NCBI RefSeq assembly: GCF_954871325.1
Contig: NC_088775.1
Coordinates: forward strand, 53,111,561-53,175,560
Direction of reading: 5' to 3'
Length of the DNA stretch: 64,000 nt
Source: Gordionus sp. m RMFG-2023
Taxonomy: Eukaryota > Nematomorpha > Gordioida > Chordodea > Parachordodidae
Of this stretch, positions 10,610 to 22,849 are shown piece after piece. Numbering within the stretch: the first letter of the stretch is position 1; every line of letters starts with the position of its first letter. Under the pieces are notes generated by a model that was not told the origin of the DNA, ran no database searches, and worked only from the letters and a program-made list of their open reading frames with translations. The position numbers were made by a program, and so were the translations under genes.

Positions 10610-13600
10610 CTCTCTTCCCCATTTCATACGAGTAACTCCTTGATGACCCGCATGTATAACATTCAAAATTTTTTCCCTCAATTTCCGGGGTATAACAGCT
10701 CGAGGTCCCCTCATAATACAATCGTCCACTATAGTTAATTCTGTTTCAATATTTTTGAAAACTTTATCATCATCTTTCCAATCTTTTTCTCATTATACAT
10801 AATTTAACTACCGCTAATTCTCTATCTTTCCTTGTAAACCTTTGTATATCTTCCCATGTCGTTGGACTACCCTTTATACTTCTCATTACCGTACTTATAA
10901 GACATTTTTCCCGATTATCAATTTTCAAAATCACCGATTCATCCAAACTTTCGCCAGCACCTAACATTGACAAAATATCAGGTAACTGGTTTTCTTTTCC
11001 CCTTCGATATTTTAAATCCAAATCAAAACTTCCTACTAACAATAACCATCGCTGAAGTCGAGGCGATAACATCAACTCTTTGTTATCTTTCTTGAATAAA
11101 TGGATCAACGGCTTATGATCTGTAAAAACAACCAAACCTCCTACCTATAAGGTATTCGCGACATTTCGTTAATCCAAATCACAGCTACTCCTGTTCTATC
11201 ACTGAATATCGCTTTTCTACCATTCGAAGCACTATCGAGAAAAATAAAACAGGTCTTTCCATTCCATCTATTAAATGCAACATCGTCCCACCTACTCCTC
11301 TATTACATGCATCTACAGCCACAACTACTTCCAGATCACTATTAAAACATACTAGAATGGGCTCTTCCCCAATTCTCTCCTTTAACGTTCTAAATGCAAT
11401 CTCTTGTTCATCTTTCCATTCAAAATGTACCCCTTTCCTTAATAATTCATATAAAGGCGCAGCTATTTCCGCAAAACTCGATATAAACCGATGGTAATAA
11501 TATACCATTCCCATAAACGACTGGACCTCAACTTTACTGGTCGGCCTATTCAAATTCGCATTACTCAACAAATTCTTATCTAACTGTTTTACCTCCATTC
11601 CATTAATTCTATGACCCAAATACGTCACTTCAGTTACCCCCAACACACTCTTTTCACGACTCGCCTTTAATCCTTTATTTCGAATTCTAATAAATATTTC
11701 TTCTAGCCTATCATCATGTTGTTTTATCGTTATTCCTACAACAAAAACATCATCCATATAATAATAAACACCCTCTAAACCTTGGAAAACAGCAACCATT
11801 GTCCGTTGAAAAATAGGGGCTGATACACTTAACCCAAATGGTAATCGACAAAACGTAAACAAGCCCTTGAATGTCGTAATCGTCATTAATTTCCTAGTCG
11901 TTTTTGCCATCGGTAATTGCAAATATGCACACGAAAAATCAATCTTCGAAAAATATTTTCCCCCTTTCAAACTGGCCAAAATTTCTACTATTCGCGGTAA
12001 CGGATATTTCACCTCTACCACCCAAGGATTCAAGGTCACCCTAAAATCTGCACATAACCTCAACTTTCCATTGCCTTTTCTAACAGGAACCAACGGAGCT
12101 GCCCATTCACTGTAACCAATAGGACAAATAATTCCATCTCTCACCCAATTGTCCAACTCTTTTTCTATTTCCGCCCTCCATTCAAATGGAACTCTTCGCA
12201 CCGGACAATACTGTGGTACAAAACCTTCCTTTAAACGGATACCAACTTCATAATCCACTAAACATCCTAATTTCTCCTCAAAAATTTCACTATAACTATT
12301 CATTAAAACCGCCACCGCAAGCCTCCAATTTTCCAAACTCGACAATTGTTCCTTTCCTCCCCTCCATTAATCTCCCTTTCCTCTTTTTTCCTTACAAATT
12401 TCGCCGGGAAATTCTGTAACACTGGTATATCTTTCTTTTCATTATCCAGTTCCCTTATACATTTCTTGACTAATAATTTTCTCCTCTATTTCTTCTGTTT
12501 TCGTGATTATTTTTATTTCATCATTATTTCGCTCATTAATACATTTTCTAAGGTATTTCTTTTTTTACCTCTCTAGGCTTGTCATTTTCCATAATATTAA
12601 CACTTTGCGAAAACTCAGTACATCTTACCTTTCTTTTTTTAACTGGAACTATCCGCGTTTGAGACATATTTTCTTTTACAAACTCACTTTTCCGATTACC
12701 CATCATACCATTTCCAATGATTTCATCTTTTATATCACATAATTCTCGATTTTCTATTTGAACGTTCTGAACTTCAACCATTTCATCTCGTTTAATTTCA
12801 TTTGAAAAGATACCCCAAAAATTATTTAATGGACCAATCTTAACAATCCATTCCCACCCCATAATCGTATCCACTTTTTTATCAACAATCCACAAATTTA
12901 AATAATTAACTATACCATTTATCACAAACGGTACTTCAATTTTTCCTAAAACCTTTATTTCCGATCCGTCAAACTGTTTAACTCTCATATCTTCTTTAAT
13001 TATATTCTCCTCTGGTAAATATTCACAAAAATTTTCATAACCTACAATCGATATCGCAGCACCTGTATCCAATAGCGTAGATATTTTTCTACTTCCTACA
13101 ACTACTTCCACACGAGGACATTTATCCTTCTCACTTTTGTCCTCTAATTTTAAAATAGGTATTCTATAATTTTTTATAATTTCACCATTTACCAAATTTA
13201 CATTTCTTTTATCTACTAAATCTCTCTTAACTTCTACATCTCCACTCACACGAAATTTCATTTCATTCTTTAATGTAATAACCTCCATTTTATTACTTTT
13301 GCTATCATTTAGTTACCTCTCTCGACATTCTATAGCGCTATATCCTTCCTTTCTGCACTTAAAACACATAATTTCAACTTTACCTTCTTTCAACATATCA
13401 CTATTTTGTATCACTCTTACATTAGATGCCGGTGCTATGTATTTCACTGCCAGAAATGCTTCCCCATTTATCGGTTTTCTTACATAACAATTCTCTTTAG
13501 CATGTCCCATTTTTCCACATCTTTTACATTGAAATGTTCTTTGATTATTTCCCATAATACGATACGTCGGAACAAACATTTTTCACTACTATGTCCAACT

Positions 13601-14335
13601 CCTCCACATCTATTACATTTAATCGGTTGCTTGTTAAACATTGCACCGTTCTCAACACAATTTCTACTTATATACCCAAATTCTCCACATGAATAACATC
13701 TTGCATTTTGCATATTAATCTTTGGACGATTAAATCTATTTTGGAAAAAATTTTCTTTTTCCCAATTTTCCTTTTCATTTATCTGCACGTTCATTGACGT
13801 ATTATAATACTCTTTAAAATAATCGTATTCCTTATCATTTCTTCGATCATCTCTTTTGAAATCCCTTTCATTATACCTTCTCTCACAATTTTCTCCATGA
13901 CTACAATTATTTCGTTTATTATCTCTCATTCCATTTTCATCTTTAATCTCTATTTCCTTTTAATATCAATATCTTTTCGTTCCTCTCCCGATCTAATAAT
14001 ATTGATACTTTTCCTCATTCCTTCTATCATATTTTCATTTAACATTTTCCATATTTCATCCTTTAAGTTTAACATCTCTTCCGTAATTCTTTCATTTTCA
14101 TTAACTTTTTTTACTTCCCTTTCATTTTTTTCTTTTTCAATTTCATCATTTTTCATTTCAATTTCCTCCGTAATTTTTATTCTATCTCTTTCTATAACTC
14201 TTTTTATTTTTTTCCGATGTAACATAATACCAATTATCCATAAACATATCACTACTACAGCTATAATACAATTATTTCCTGTGGAACCATTTCCACATAC
14301 TTTTGAGTTTTTATACTTCTTTTATAATTAAACAT
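10610..14335 (-). mobile_element. Ty3/Gypsy-type LTR retrotransposon fossil (Gypsy-2), interrupted by the pogo element
   Basis: Minus strand, read from high to low coordinates. A first frame has a hydrophobic segment (about 14220-14280) and a charged coiled-coil-like stretch to 13950. Then come four zinc knuckles in gag at about 13310-13720 (CYSCGEFGYISRNC, CNRCGGVGHSSEKC, CKRCGKMGHAKENC, CFKCRKEGYSAIEC), aspartic protease about 12900-13130 (LLDTGAAISIVG), reverse transcriptase about 11400-12345 (SAPIFQRTM, YYMDDVF), RNase H about 10980-11370 (VAVDACNRGVGG, FTDHKPLIHLFK), and the start of integrase down to 10610. There the pogo element begins and I do not find the rest on its far side. It is broken in a few places but less decayed than Gypsy-1. 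LTRs were not located with confidence. Confidence 0.9.
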
Positions 14336-14339
14336 TTAT

Positions 14340-15618
14340 TCTTTATCCACAAATTTAAAAAAAATTTATTAAAAATAAATATTTTAACATTGCTAAAAGT
14401 TAGACAATATATTAAACCTAATATAATTAATAATATCAAAATTATATAAATGCACATCATTTTATATTTTCCAAAAATTTTTACCTTTTATTTTTAAGAA
14501 TTTTTTATTTTCCACGGTGATTGTATATTTTATTAGTGCACTGCGTCCACTCTTACCCACATATCTTGTCCGTTGGATGAATAAAAATTAAACGGCACCA
14601 CTTTTGTCGTCTTCTTATAACTTATTAAACTAGTTAATTTTTATAGATTCGATTACTTTCACTATATACTACTGATAATTTTATTTATATAATCTATATT
14701 TCATAACAAAAATCATTTTATATAAAAAAATTCCTCTTATAAAAAAAATCCTCTTTTTTTACGCGAAAAAATTAAAAATAAAAAACATTTCTTTCTTTTT
14801 AAATAAAAATAAATTACAACTTTCACATTATCTCTTTTTCATATATAAAAATACAATATATCTTTGACCTCATTTCTTTTTCATATAAAAATACAATATA
14901 TCTTTGACATCATTTCTTTTTCATATAAAAATTCAATATATATATCTTTGACATTGACATCATTGTAATAATAATTTAAATACACATAATACTACAACAA
15001 TAACATTATCATAAAAAATAAAATTTTATCGATAAGATATAGTTAATTTAGAAAACTAGAAAACATTAATTTAGAAATTAACAGTCAAGAGAGTAATAGA
15101 TATATTTTATTTATTTGCTATAAGATATCTTTAAATAATCAAAAAGGGTGTAACAAAATGCCAGAAAAATATCTTAAAAGAAAAAAAATATTTTGAAAAA
15201 AAATAGTAAACAATATTTAAAAAAGGCGATAATAGGCTCATTATTATTTTTGTCAGGTCTCCCTGTGCAATTGATATTTTTTTTAAATTATAAAATGATG
15301 TGAAGTTTTATTTTGTTTCTCTGTTTACATTTTCGTTCGAATAAAGAAAATTTTCTTTGCACCCCGATATATAAACCAACATATTCTTATTTTAAAATAT
15401 AATATTTTTATATATGTTGTAATGATTTAATGAAACATATTGACCATATTTTTCAGTTTTATAAGCATTATTGAAATTTATTTTATTTCTTTTGTTGTAC
15501 ATTTGTAAAGATTATAATTATATATGCATGTGTTTAAATTACTTTTATTAAAATAAAATTTTTATTACTTTTAATAAAAAAATTTTTAATTTTAAAAAAT
15601 TGATTACTTTTATAAATT
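14340..15618. other. AT-rich stretch, no gene seen
   Basis: Very AT-rich DNA beside Gypsy-2 that probably includes its leader and LTR, which I could not delimit. A three-unit tandem repeat at 14831-14965 is listed separately. No coding frame of note. Confidence 0.5.
14831..14965. repeat. Short tandem repeat, about 53-bp unit, 3 copies
   Basis: The block 'tctttttcatataaaaa' followed by 'caatatatctttgaca' repeats three times with few changes; the last copy has a short TA expansion. Non-coding. Confidence 0.75.
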
Positions 15619-15917
15619 ATGGATCAGGATGACATTATTTTCACCCCATCAGACAGTTTATCATTCTTGGATGATTCCACAAATTTCTTTGAATCTTCAC
15701 TATTGATGAGTCAATCTCAATTTGGTGAAGATCTTCAAGTAAATTCATATTTCTGTTAGCTATGTTATAAAATCATATAAATGATAATTTTTTAAAGATA
15801 TTAGATGAAAGTTTGATCCCGTTGAAATCTAGCAATGATCTTTGCAAAAAATATTTGTGGAAACACCGAAGAAAGGGCATAGGAAATGCTCCCTATGTAA
15901 TAGAACATATTGCATAA
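15619..15917 (+). CDS. Possible small two-exon host gene, function unknown
   Basis: Exon 1 is 15619-15738: exactly 40 codons, starting MDQDDIIFTPSDSLSFLDDS, acidic and Ser/Asp/Phe-rich, with the ATG preceded by an A/T-rich leader. A 59-bp candidate intron (15739-15797, GTAAAT...TTAAAG) follows in phase 0. Exon 2 is 15798-15917, ending in TAA, with a basic KKYLWKHRRKG stretch. Splicing gives a 79-residue frame. The acidic N-terminus followed by a basic patch would fit the start of a nuclear regulatory protein, but that is inference and I do not recognise the family. The gene could continue: GTAATAG inside exon 2 (about 15896) is an alternative donor. The composition is unlike the neighbouring repeat DNA. 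Confidence 0.4.
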
Positions 15918-17380
15918 GTACATCAACAAGTAATTTTATTTTAATATATAAAAGACGTAAAATTATTAGGCCGAAAATTTGTAACGAACGATGATTATAA
16001 TTAATATATTTTTTTTACCTTGTTTAACCCTCGATTTTAAGTAATAAGATTAGTATTGTTGAGACAAACCAACTTAGCCCTAAACTCAGTCAATTTTTGA
16101 GTCGAAAAATCGACTCAGACTCAAGTCGGCTCAGTAGTTGGCTCAAGCCGACTTTTGAGCAGAAATTTATTTATTTGTGAATAAGAATTTTAATATTATA
16201 ATTATGTAGGAATAGTGGGCCATCTCTATTTTGAGGGAAAAAATTTAAGCTAGCTCGATGAGCAACATGAGTGAGCTAGCTAAATTTGTTCCATAACTTT
16301 TAAATGGCACTATACCCCCGAACCCTATTTTTTAAAAAATAATTTCGATTAGGGCCTAATATATTTTTTTCGAACAGGGTCGGGTTTAAATTTTTATCTT
16401 GCGATATCATTACATTTTGTCAAATAAATTGATATATTTAATTCTTAGAAGCCAGGCGCTATTATTCTTTATAGAATATATTTTTTTATTTTAAATATGG
16501 ATATAACAAAATTTTCGAGAATATTTCATCAAATATTTTTATTATTTAAAATAAATTTCAAAATGTAGACATTTTATACAGATTATAATATTAAAATTAT
16601 TACTGTATAAAAACTCTAAAAAAATGTAATTTAACAATTACATAAAATATAAGTGATTCTTATGCAAATAATGATAAAAATAAGACGATATTTTCAAATA
16701 TAAATATACACAGTACTTTGTATTTGACCGGTCAAATACGAAAATTCAAATAAATGTTTTTTTAAGTCAATATTAACTTAATTTTGAATATAATAGTAGA
16801 ATGAATCGATAATATCAATTTTTTAAATTCATTGTAATTCAATAACTAACGTTTAGCTCTCAGTAGTGTTCTGATTCATATTCAATTTATCATTTTCTTT
16901 AATATTTTTAATCGATTTTCCTGATGTCAAGATCTTCAATCGATTTCTATTTTTGTAAGAATATCCCAAATCAACCTATTTCTTTCTAAAAAAAAATAAA
17001 ACTAGGAATTGGTAGTCTCTTAATTGGGCATGGTTGGCAAACGGAATTGATTATTTCTTACGGAAATTACTGATTACCATATAACTATTAAACATATCGT
17101 TTATACTTCTAAAATTAATTATATAACTTAAAATAATTTAGTCACCACCACGTTCGGGGACCTAAAAATAATACATTATGATGACATGTATTTATATCAT
17201 TTTTCTCTTTTTAAACATATTTTTAAAAATTTTTTCTTCAGATTTTTTTTAGAGTGTTTGACCAGATCAATTGACTGAATTTGACTTATCAATTGACCGA
17301 CTTGCCACCCTGATTTGCATAAATTTTATGAGTTAATACAAAAATTATATAAATGTTATAATTAAGAATTCATTTTATGA
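15918..17380. other. AT-rich stretch with a possible hAT-type terminal region near 16060
   Basis: At 16060-16170 a block with 'gactcaagtcggctca' and inverted variants ('tgagtcgaaaaatcgactca') resembles hAT/MITE subterminal repeats. A similar block with 'gggcttgagcctgagcc' lies at about 18190-18240. The two could be the ends of one decayed element enclosing the hAT fragment at 17380-17800. I could not match ends or target duplications. The rest is AT-rich with no supported feature. Confidence 0.35.
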
Positions 17381-17800
17381 AAAAATTTGATTATGAGGTT
17401 ACTTTTCTTAGATTTGGATAATTCATTTAGAATCAAATTTTTATCTATAATAATCTCCTTATAAATATTTAATAGGGTTACATTTAAAAGTTTTTTACCG
17501 GTGGTATCTCTAAAATAAGTTTTTAACCTTTTTAAAGTTGAAAAGATCTTTCATTAGTGAAGATACGAATTGGTAGGGAAGCTAAAATAATTAATAATGT
17601 TTTGATATTTTAGGCAGGGAATCTAAAGTTCAATTACACATGGAAAGAGCTTGCATAACATTTTTTGGTTTTAAAGAATACTCTATTCTGTCAAGATTTT
17701 TTTACCAAAATTCGATATCACAAAGTAACTATCATATGTGAGACTACTGCATCAGCGTAAAAGATTTTCTTACTATCCTCTCGTGTTTCGAATGTAATCA
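17380..17800 (-). pseudogene. hAT transposase fragment (C-terminal dimerisation region)
   Basis: Read on the minus strand, a frame gives LPIRIFTNERSFSTLKRLKT followed by YFRDTTGKKLLNVTLLNIYK. This is the hAT C-terminal dimerisation motif of the TTF/ZMYM-type family, the same motif as in the elements at 21.1 and 47.0 kb (CLPITTCTNERTFSNLRRLK). Sequence upstream of it (about 17550-17800) is decayed. No ends were found. Confidence 0.7.
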
Positions 17801-18407
17801 ACAGTTATACTCGACCGGCAAAAGAAAATAAAAGCTTTTTAATATAAAATTATGAATAATATTCTTTTCTTTAATTGAAATAAAAATTTATCAATAAGGG
17901 GAATAAAAATGTTTATTTTGTAATAATCCTCAATCGCAGATGCATCAATATTTGAGCGATTGGATTGTCTAGAAATTACTGTTTATATTTTAATTTCTAT
18001 ATTAAAAAAAAAATTATTATGTAAACAAAAAATTTTAAAGCAAAAAGAATATATATATGAAGCAGCTTGGCATGGTATACAAATTCTAAATTATTTTATT
18101 ATATTCTTTCTAAATAGTAAATATAAATATAAACTTTGGCTCAAAATTACACTCGAGAAGTTCCAGTGCCGGCTTGATACAACTCCTGAGTGGGCTTGAG
18201 CCTGAGCCAATTTTTACGACTCCGACTCAAGGTCTGAGCAGTAAAAACTCACTTTTTAACAACAAAAGATTTTAGTTTTTTTGCAATTTCAAAAAATTTT
18301 AGTATTTTATTGTGTCATAATTAACATTTATTTCAAATAGGGTGTTAATTTTTTAAATATTTTTTATTTCAAAATGCACAGAAATATCATAATACATTAC
18401 TAATAAG

Positions 18408-19506
18408 CAGAGTTGTTAACGCTCCTTTTTAAAAGTAGCTAACTCCCGCTCCCGCTTCTACCTTCTCAAGAGGAGCTAGCTCCCGCTACCGCTACTACAT
18501 TTTTAAAAGGAGCTAGCTCCCGCTTCAAGTAATGGAGAGCCACTCCATAACCGCTCCTTTGATTTTCATTTTTTTAGAAGATATACGAAACAAAATCATA
18601 TTTTTTTTATCAAAAAGTTTTATTTATATTAAAATCTATCAAAATATTTATAACCTTTTATTACCATAAAAGTAATAAATTTTCTAATTTAGAATCTAAC
18701 AAACATTCATGCCTCTTCCCTAAGACCTCTTTTGCAATACTAAATAGGCGCTCCTCAGGAGCACTAGATGGAAGCGAGATATTATATTTTATAAAAATAT
18801 TTTTTAATTAAGGGAATTTCTCAAAAATAGTAATTTTGGTATCATTATTTAAAAAATATTTGTCCAATATATTATCTTCCTGATGGTCAATTTCATGGAA
18901 TCCAAAAAATCTTCTAAATCATTTTGTTAAAAGAAAATTTTTTACTTTTAGATGCTTTTTTAGATTGAAGCTGCTCACTTTTGAAAATTAAATAGTTTTC
19001 AAACACAAAAGACATTTTGCCCTTAAATTTGTTTGATAATTTGGATTAAAATTAGAAGTTTAAAATATTTTTTGTATGATGGAAATGGAAATTCGATTTC
19101 TTCATTTATGATCTCTAAATCCATAATATCAAAAATTATTTTTTGTTGTATATCTATAAAATGAATATTGACTTACAAGATTTTCCAAAAAATTTTCAAT
19201 ATAAAGAGAAAAAACTTGATATTTAATATTTAAAATGATAAATCAATATAAAACTCGGCTAAACATTTAATAATGGATAAATTTAAATTAAATAAAATTT
19301 TATTTTTATTGAATTTTAATTAACAAATATTATTAATATTTATAAAATAATTTAATTTATACATTAATCATATAGGAGCGGTAGAGCGGCGCTCCTCTAT
19401 TCCAGCCCTAAAAGGAGCTAGCTCTCGCTCCCACTCCTCAGTTTTAGAGAGGAGTGGTACTCCAGGTGCTTTTGAAAAAATGTAGCGGTGCTCCTTAACA
19501 ACTATG
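18408..19506 (-). mobile_element. hAT transposon remnant with terminal repeats and 8-bp target duplication
   Basis: The ends CAGAGTTGTTAACG and CCTTAACAACTATG form imperfect terminal inverted repeats. They are flanked by CTAATAAG (18400-18407) and CTATTAAG (19507-19514), an 8-bp target duplication with one mismatch, which is the hAT size. Subterminal regions carry clusters of 'ggagctagctcccgct' and their inverse. Inside, the minus strand keeps a C-terminal dimerisation motif (NISLPSSAPEERLFSIAKEV, then LGKRHECLLDSKLENLLLLW) at about 18660-18780. The rest of the transposase is not readable. Confidence 0.85.
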
Positions 19507-19591
19507 CTATTAAGATATTACAAAAAAAATTAATGATTATTTGAGCAAAAATAATGAAGTTTTAATGTCAAAAGTTTATTTATATTTTTAG

Positions 19592-20460
19592 CCAATTTGC
19601 GAAAACATATTGTATCTCTACACCCACAATCCTTTTCCTCAGAATCTGTTAAAGTACCAGATAACCACATTTGCAAATTATACATGCTCATTTTTTGATC
19701 CTAGAATCAAAAAAAACCTTTTTACCAATTTTCCTAAATAACCTTGGCTATTATGAAAAATTTAAAAGAATATTTGATGACTACAATACATCGAAATCAA
19801 TATATGAATTCGAAAAAGAGGAAAATAACGAATCAAATTTAATGTCTGTTAGTATTTTGAACGAGCTAAGAAGGTAAATATAAATACTTCATTACTCCTA
19901 AATAACATTTTTAAAACTTAATTGGAGAGACTAAATTTAAATATTATGCTTACATTTAACAAAATTTATAACAGTTATTGGAGTTAATAAAAATATTTAT
20001 TTAAAAAAATAGAGTCCTAAGAATTTATAAAATTAATAAAACATATCGTTGCAAAATAGGCATTTTTAAAATAGGTTTGTTACAATGTTTTACAGTAGAT
20101 TCGACGATATAATAATTAGTTAATTTAAATATTTTATTTTAAGGAATGCGTACATTATACCAAATCTAGCTACAGAAGAAATCGAAGAATACCTAGCAGA
20201 TCCGGTAGCTTAAACGTCCTTTGATATAGTGGATTGGTGGTGTAGAAACTCGAAACGTTTTACAAAGTTCTCGACAATGGTCAAAGATTACTTATCCCAA
20301 CAATCTACGTCCGTAGCCAGCGAACGTATTTTTTCTAGGGCCTGCGCCACTTTTACTAAGAAAAGGAATCGAATGTCAGCGATAACTTTGAAACATTGTC
20401 TATGTGTGAATTCGTGGGTTGTTAACATTTTAAATTTGCGCGAAGAATATTTTATGTAAT
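19592..20460 (+). pseudogene. hAT-Ac type transposase remnant (BED finger, linker, dimerisation domain)
   Basis: Three pieces are visible. A BED-finger end follows an acceptor-like TTTTTAG (ANLRKHIVSLHPQSFSSESV). A middle part (FLPIFLNNLGYYEKFKRIFD ... LNELRR) reaches 19873. A C-terminal part contains EIEEYLADPV, WWCRNSKRF and the dimerisation motif STSVASERIFSRACATFTKK with NRMSA. Between 19873 and 20144 lies a 270-bp candidate intron (AAGAAG|GTAAAT ... TTTTAAG|GAATG) that keeps frame. There is one stop after ADPVA, a frame change near 19695 (where family members read FLDPRIK), and a large internal deletion between the BED part and that point. No terminal repeats were recognised. Confidence 0.75.
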
Positions 20461-21132
20461 TTATTTTATGAATATAAATCTTTATTTTTTATTTGTGAAA
20501 ATAATAAAGATATTGAAAATGTGGCGTATTATATATTTTGTATTTGCAAATTTTTTACTTATAAAATGTAAAAGAGCCTATTTACGATAAATAAATAATT
20601 CTAAAGATATCTTATAAATTAAAAATTGTTATTATAATTTCCAAAAAGAAAGATAGAAATAAAAATAATTTAATTCCTAATTAGTAGCATCTCTTAAGAT
20701 CTAAATGTTTCAAAATTTTGACTATGATAATATTTTTAAGCACGAATATTATGCTTTTGGATTAGTCATTCACACAATTATCAAAGAAAAAAAAATCAAT
20801 TTAAAATTATAATTTATAATGAAGCAGTGGTAGATAGTATTTATGAGGTAAGGCATGTAGTAATAGGAATTCATTATGATTTATGATTACATATTATAGA
20901 TATTGATGATAAGTTTTTTATTGATATAGATATTTATGAATATAATAATTTGTAAGGTTCAATACCTAACAGATATAAGGGGAACATTGTTATTTTTATG
21001 ATGTAACTTCATATGAATGAATAATGGACGTCCGAGAATTGCATGTATGTAATTTAAATACACTTATATTACCAATGAATGGAACATATAAATTGGCGTA
21101 TTATGGCAGAATCAACTCGTGATTTAAATAAT
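20461..21132. other. AT-rich stretch, no gene seen
   Basis: Downstream of the hAT remnant. AT-rich, no supported frame or repeat. Confidence 0.5.
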
Positions 21133-21140
21133 ATGTAAAT

Positions 21141-22462
21141 CAGGCGCGTAACCAATGGGGGGGGAAAGGGGGAAATTCCCCCCCCCCCATCGCAAATTTG
21201 ACTATTTTCATAAATATTATTTTAAGCTAATAAAAATTTTACCCCCACCCCCCAGAACCCCCCCCCCCCCACAAATCAAAATTTTACAAATATTTGAATA
21301 TCAATTTTCCAACATATTATTCAAAAATATTAATAAAATGCAAAAATATTTAGTCAAAGAGATTGAAATCAAACGATAATTTATAAATAAGGCTGAGCAT
21401 GAAAAAAAGTAATGTGTCGTTAGCAGCGATATCATTATTGAAGTCAATTGATCAATCAGAGTTTATCATAGCTGCTAGTTGCATCAATAAATTATTTTTA
21501 GCTCACTACTTTGTAGAAATTTACAAAAACCAAATTTAGATTTGGTTCAGGTTATTTTGGCGGAAAATATACATGAACAGGTAGATACAATAAGAATTAA
21601 TGTAGATAAATATTTTCATAATATTTATCTAGACGTTGAATCGAAGGCTAAATTTTATGATATAATACTAATTAAACCTCGTCTAGCACCTAGGCCATTA
21701 TTGAGATGAAGATAAATATTGGCTCAACTGAAGAATATTATAAAATATCCATTTTCATCCCATTCTTAGATACTTTTTTATCGCAAATAAAAGTACGGGT
21801 TTTAGATAAAAAACAAGTCTTTAGCAATCTTCAAGTTTTATTACCCAAAGATCCTTCTTCATTTTCAAATGCCACTATTGGTAAAATTAAATATTTAGAA
21901 AAATTTTATTCCTATGAGATTGATACTGAAATAAATTTAATCAGTGAATTCGAATTGTGGTACAAATATTTATACGTTTAGCTATTTTACCTGATCATGC
22001 TATTGATGCGCTCAATCGGTGTAAAGAAACCTTGGCTCAATTTCCTAATATTTCGAAGTTGTTTTATATTCTTGCATGTTTGCCTATTACAACATGTACG
22101 AATGAAAGGACTTTTTCTAACTTGAGAAGGTTGAAAACATATTTACGAAGTACTGAATCTCGGCTAAATGGGTTAGCTCTGTTAAATATACACAGAGATT
22201 TGGTTCCAACGACAAACGAAATAATTAAAAATCTTGTATTTGATAAGAAGTTAAAAAAACTTGTTAATTTAATTATTTTCTAGTCAATATTTTAAACTAC
22301 TATTAGTATTTTCAATAAAAAAAGTATATTCTACTTATATTGTATGAGAATTTAAGCTGAGGCTAGTTTTTAAAGCAAATTTTATAAAAAAAAAGGGGTT
22401 TGGGGGCGAAGCCCCCAAAAAATTATTTCCCCCCCTATAAGAAAATCCTGGAAACGCCACTG
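21141..22462 (+). mobile_element. hAT transposon family H1, copy 1, with exact 8-bp target duplication
   Basis: Starts CAGGCGCGTAACC and ends GGAAACGCCACTG, flanked on both sides by ATGTAAAT (21133-21140 and 22463-22470). Poly-G/poly-C blocks lie next to each end. Inside are transposase pieces: 21706-21981 (EFELWYKYLY at its end) and 21957-22283 with the dimerisation motif CLPITTCTNERTFSNLRRLK and LNIHRDLVPTTNEIIKN. Frames overlap with a shift around 21970, so it is inactive. Compared with copy 2 at 46951-48497 it lacks about 240 bp just before the right terminal region (near 22390). The two copies are otherwise over 90 percent identical by eye. Confidence 0.92.
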
Positions 22463-22849
22463 ATGTAAATATAATAAATGTTTGTAAAACTCATAAATTA
22501 TAAAAAATAGTTCAAAATTTGTTAAAATTATTTCCAAGATCTTAAATCAAATAATTATAATCTTGTGTTTGAAATTTTCCAAATTTGATGTAAAATATGT
22601 ATAGTAATTATATAAAAGAAATTTAGCATATTTAAATATTAGGGAAAATTCATTTATCCGAATGCCGTAAATTTAAAAAGTGGGATCCTTGCTGAACTTG
22701 TCCCGTCTTTTCTTATTAACTACCAATCTCCTAAATAGTTTCAAATGATATACTAATCATATTTTATACCCTCAACCCAAGTTAAAAAAAAGAATAAAAT
22801 AATAGCAGTATCAAAATTTTACGAGACCCTAAGGCTTAGAATATTTTTC

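Noticed and set aside
12186-14331. Several plus-strand open frames (Phe/Ser/Ile-rich)
   Set aside because: They are shadows of the minus-strand Gypsy-2 gag, protease and RT frames.
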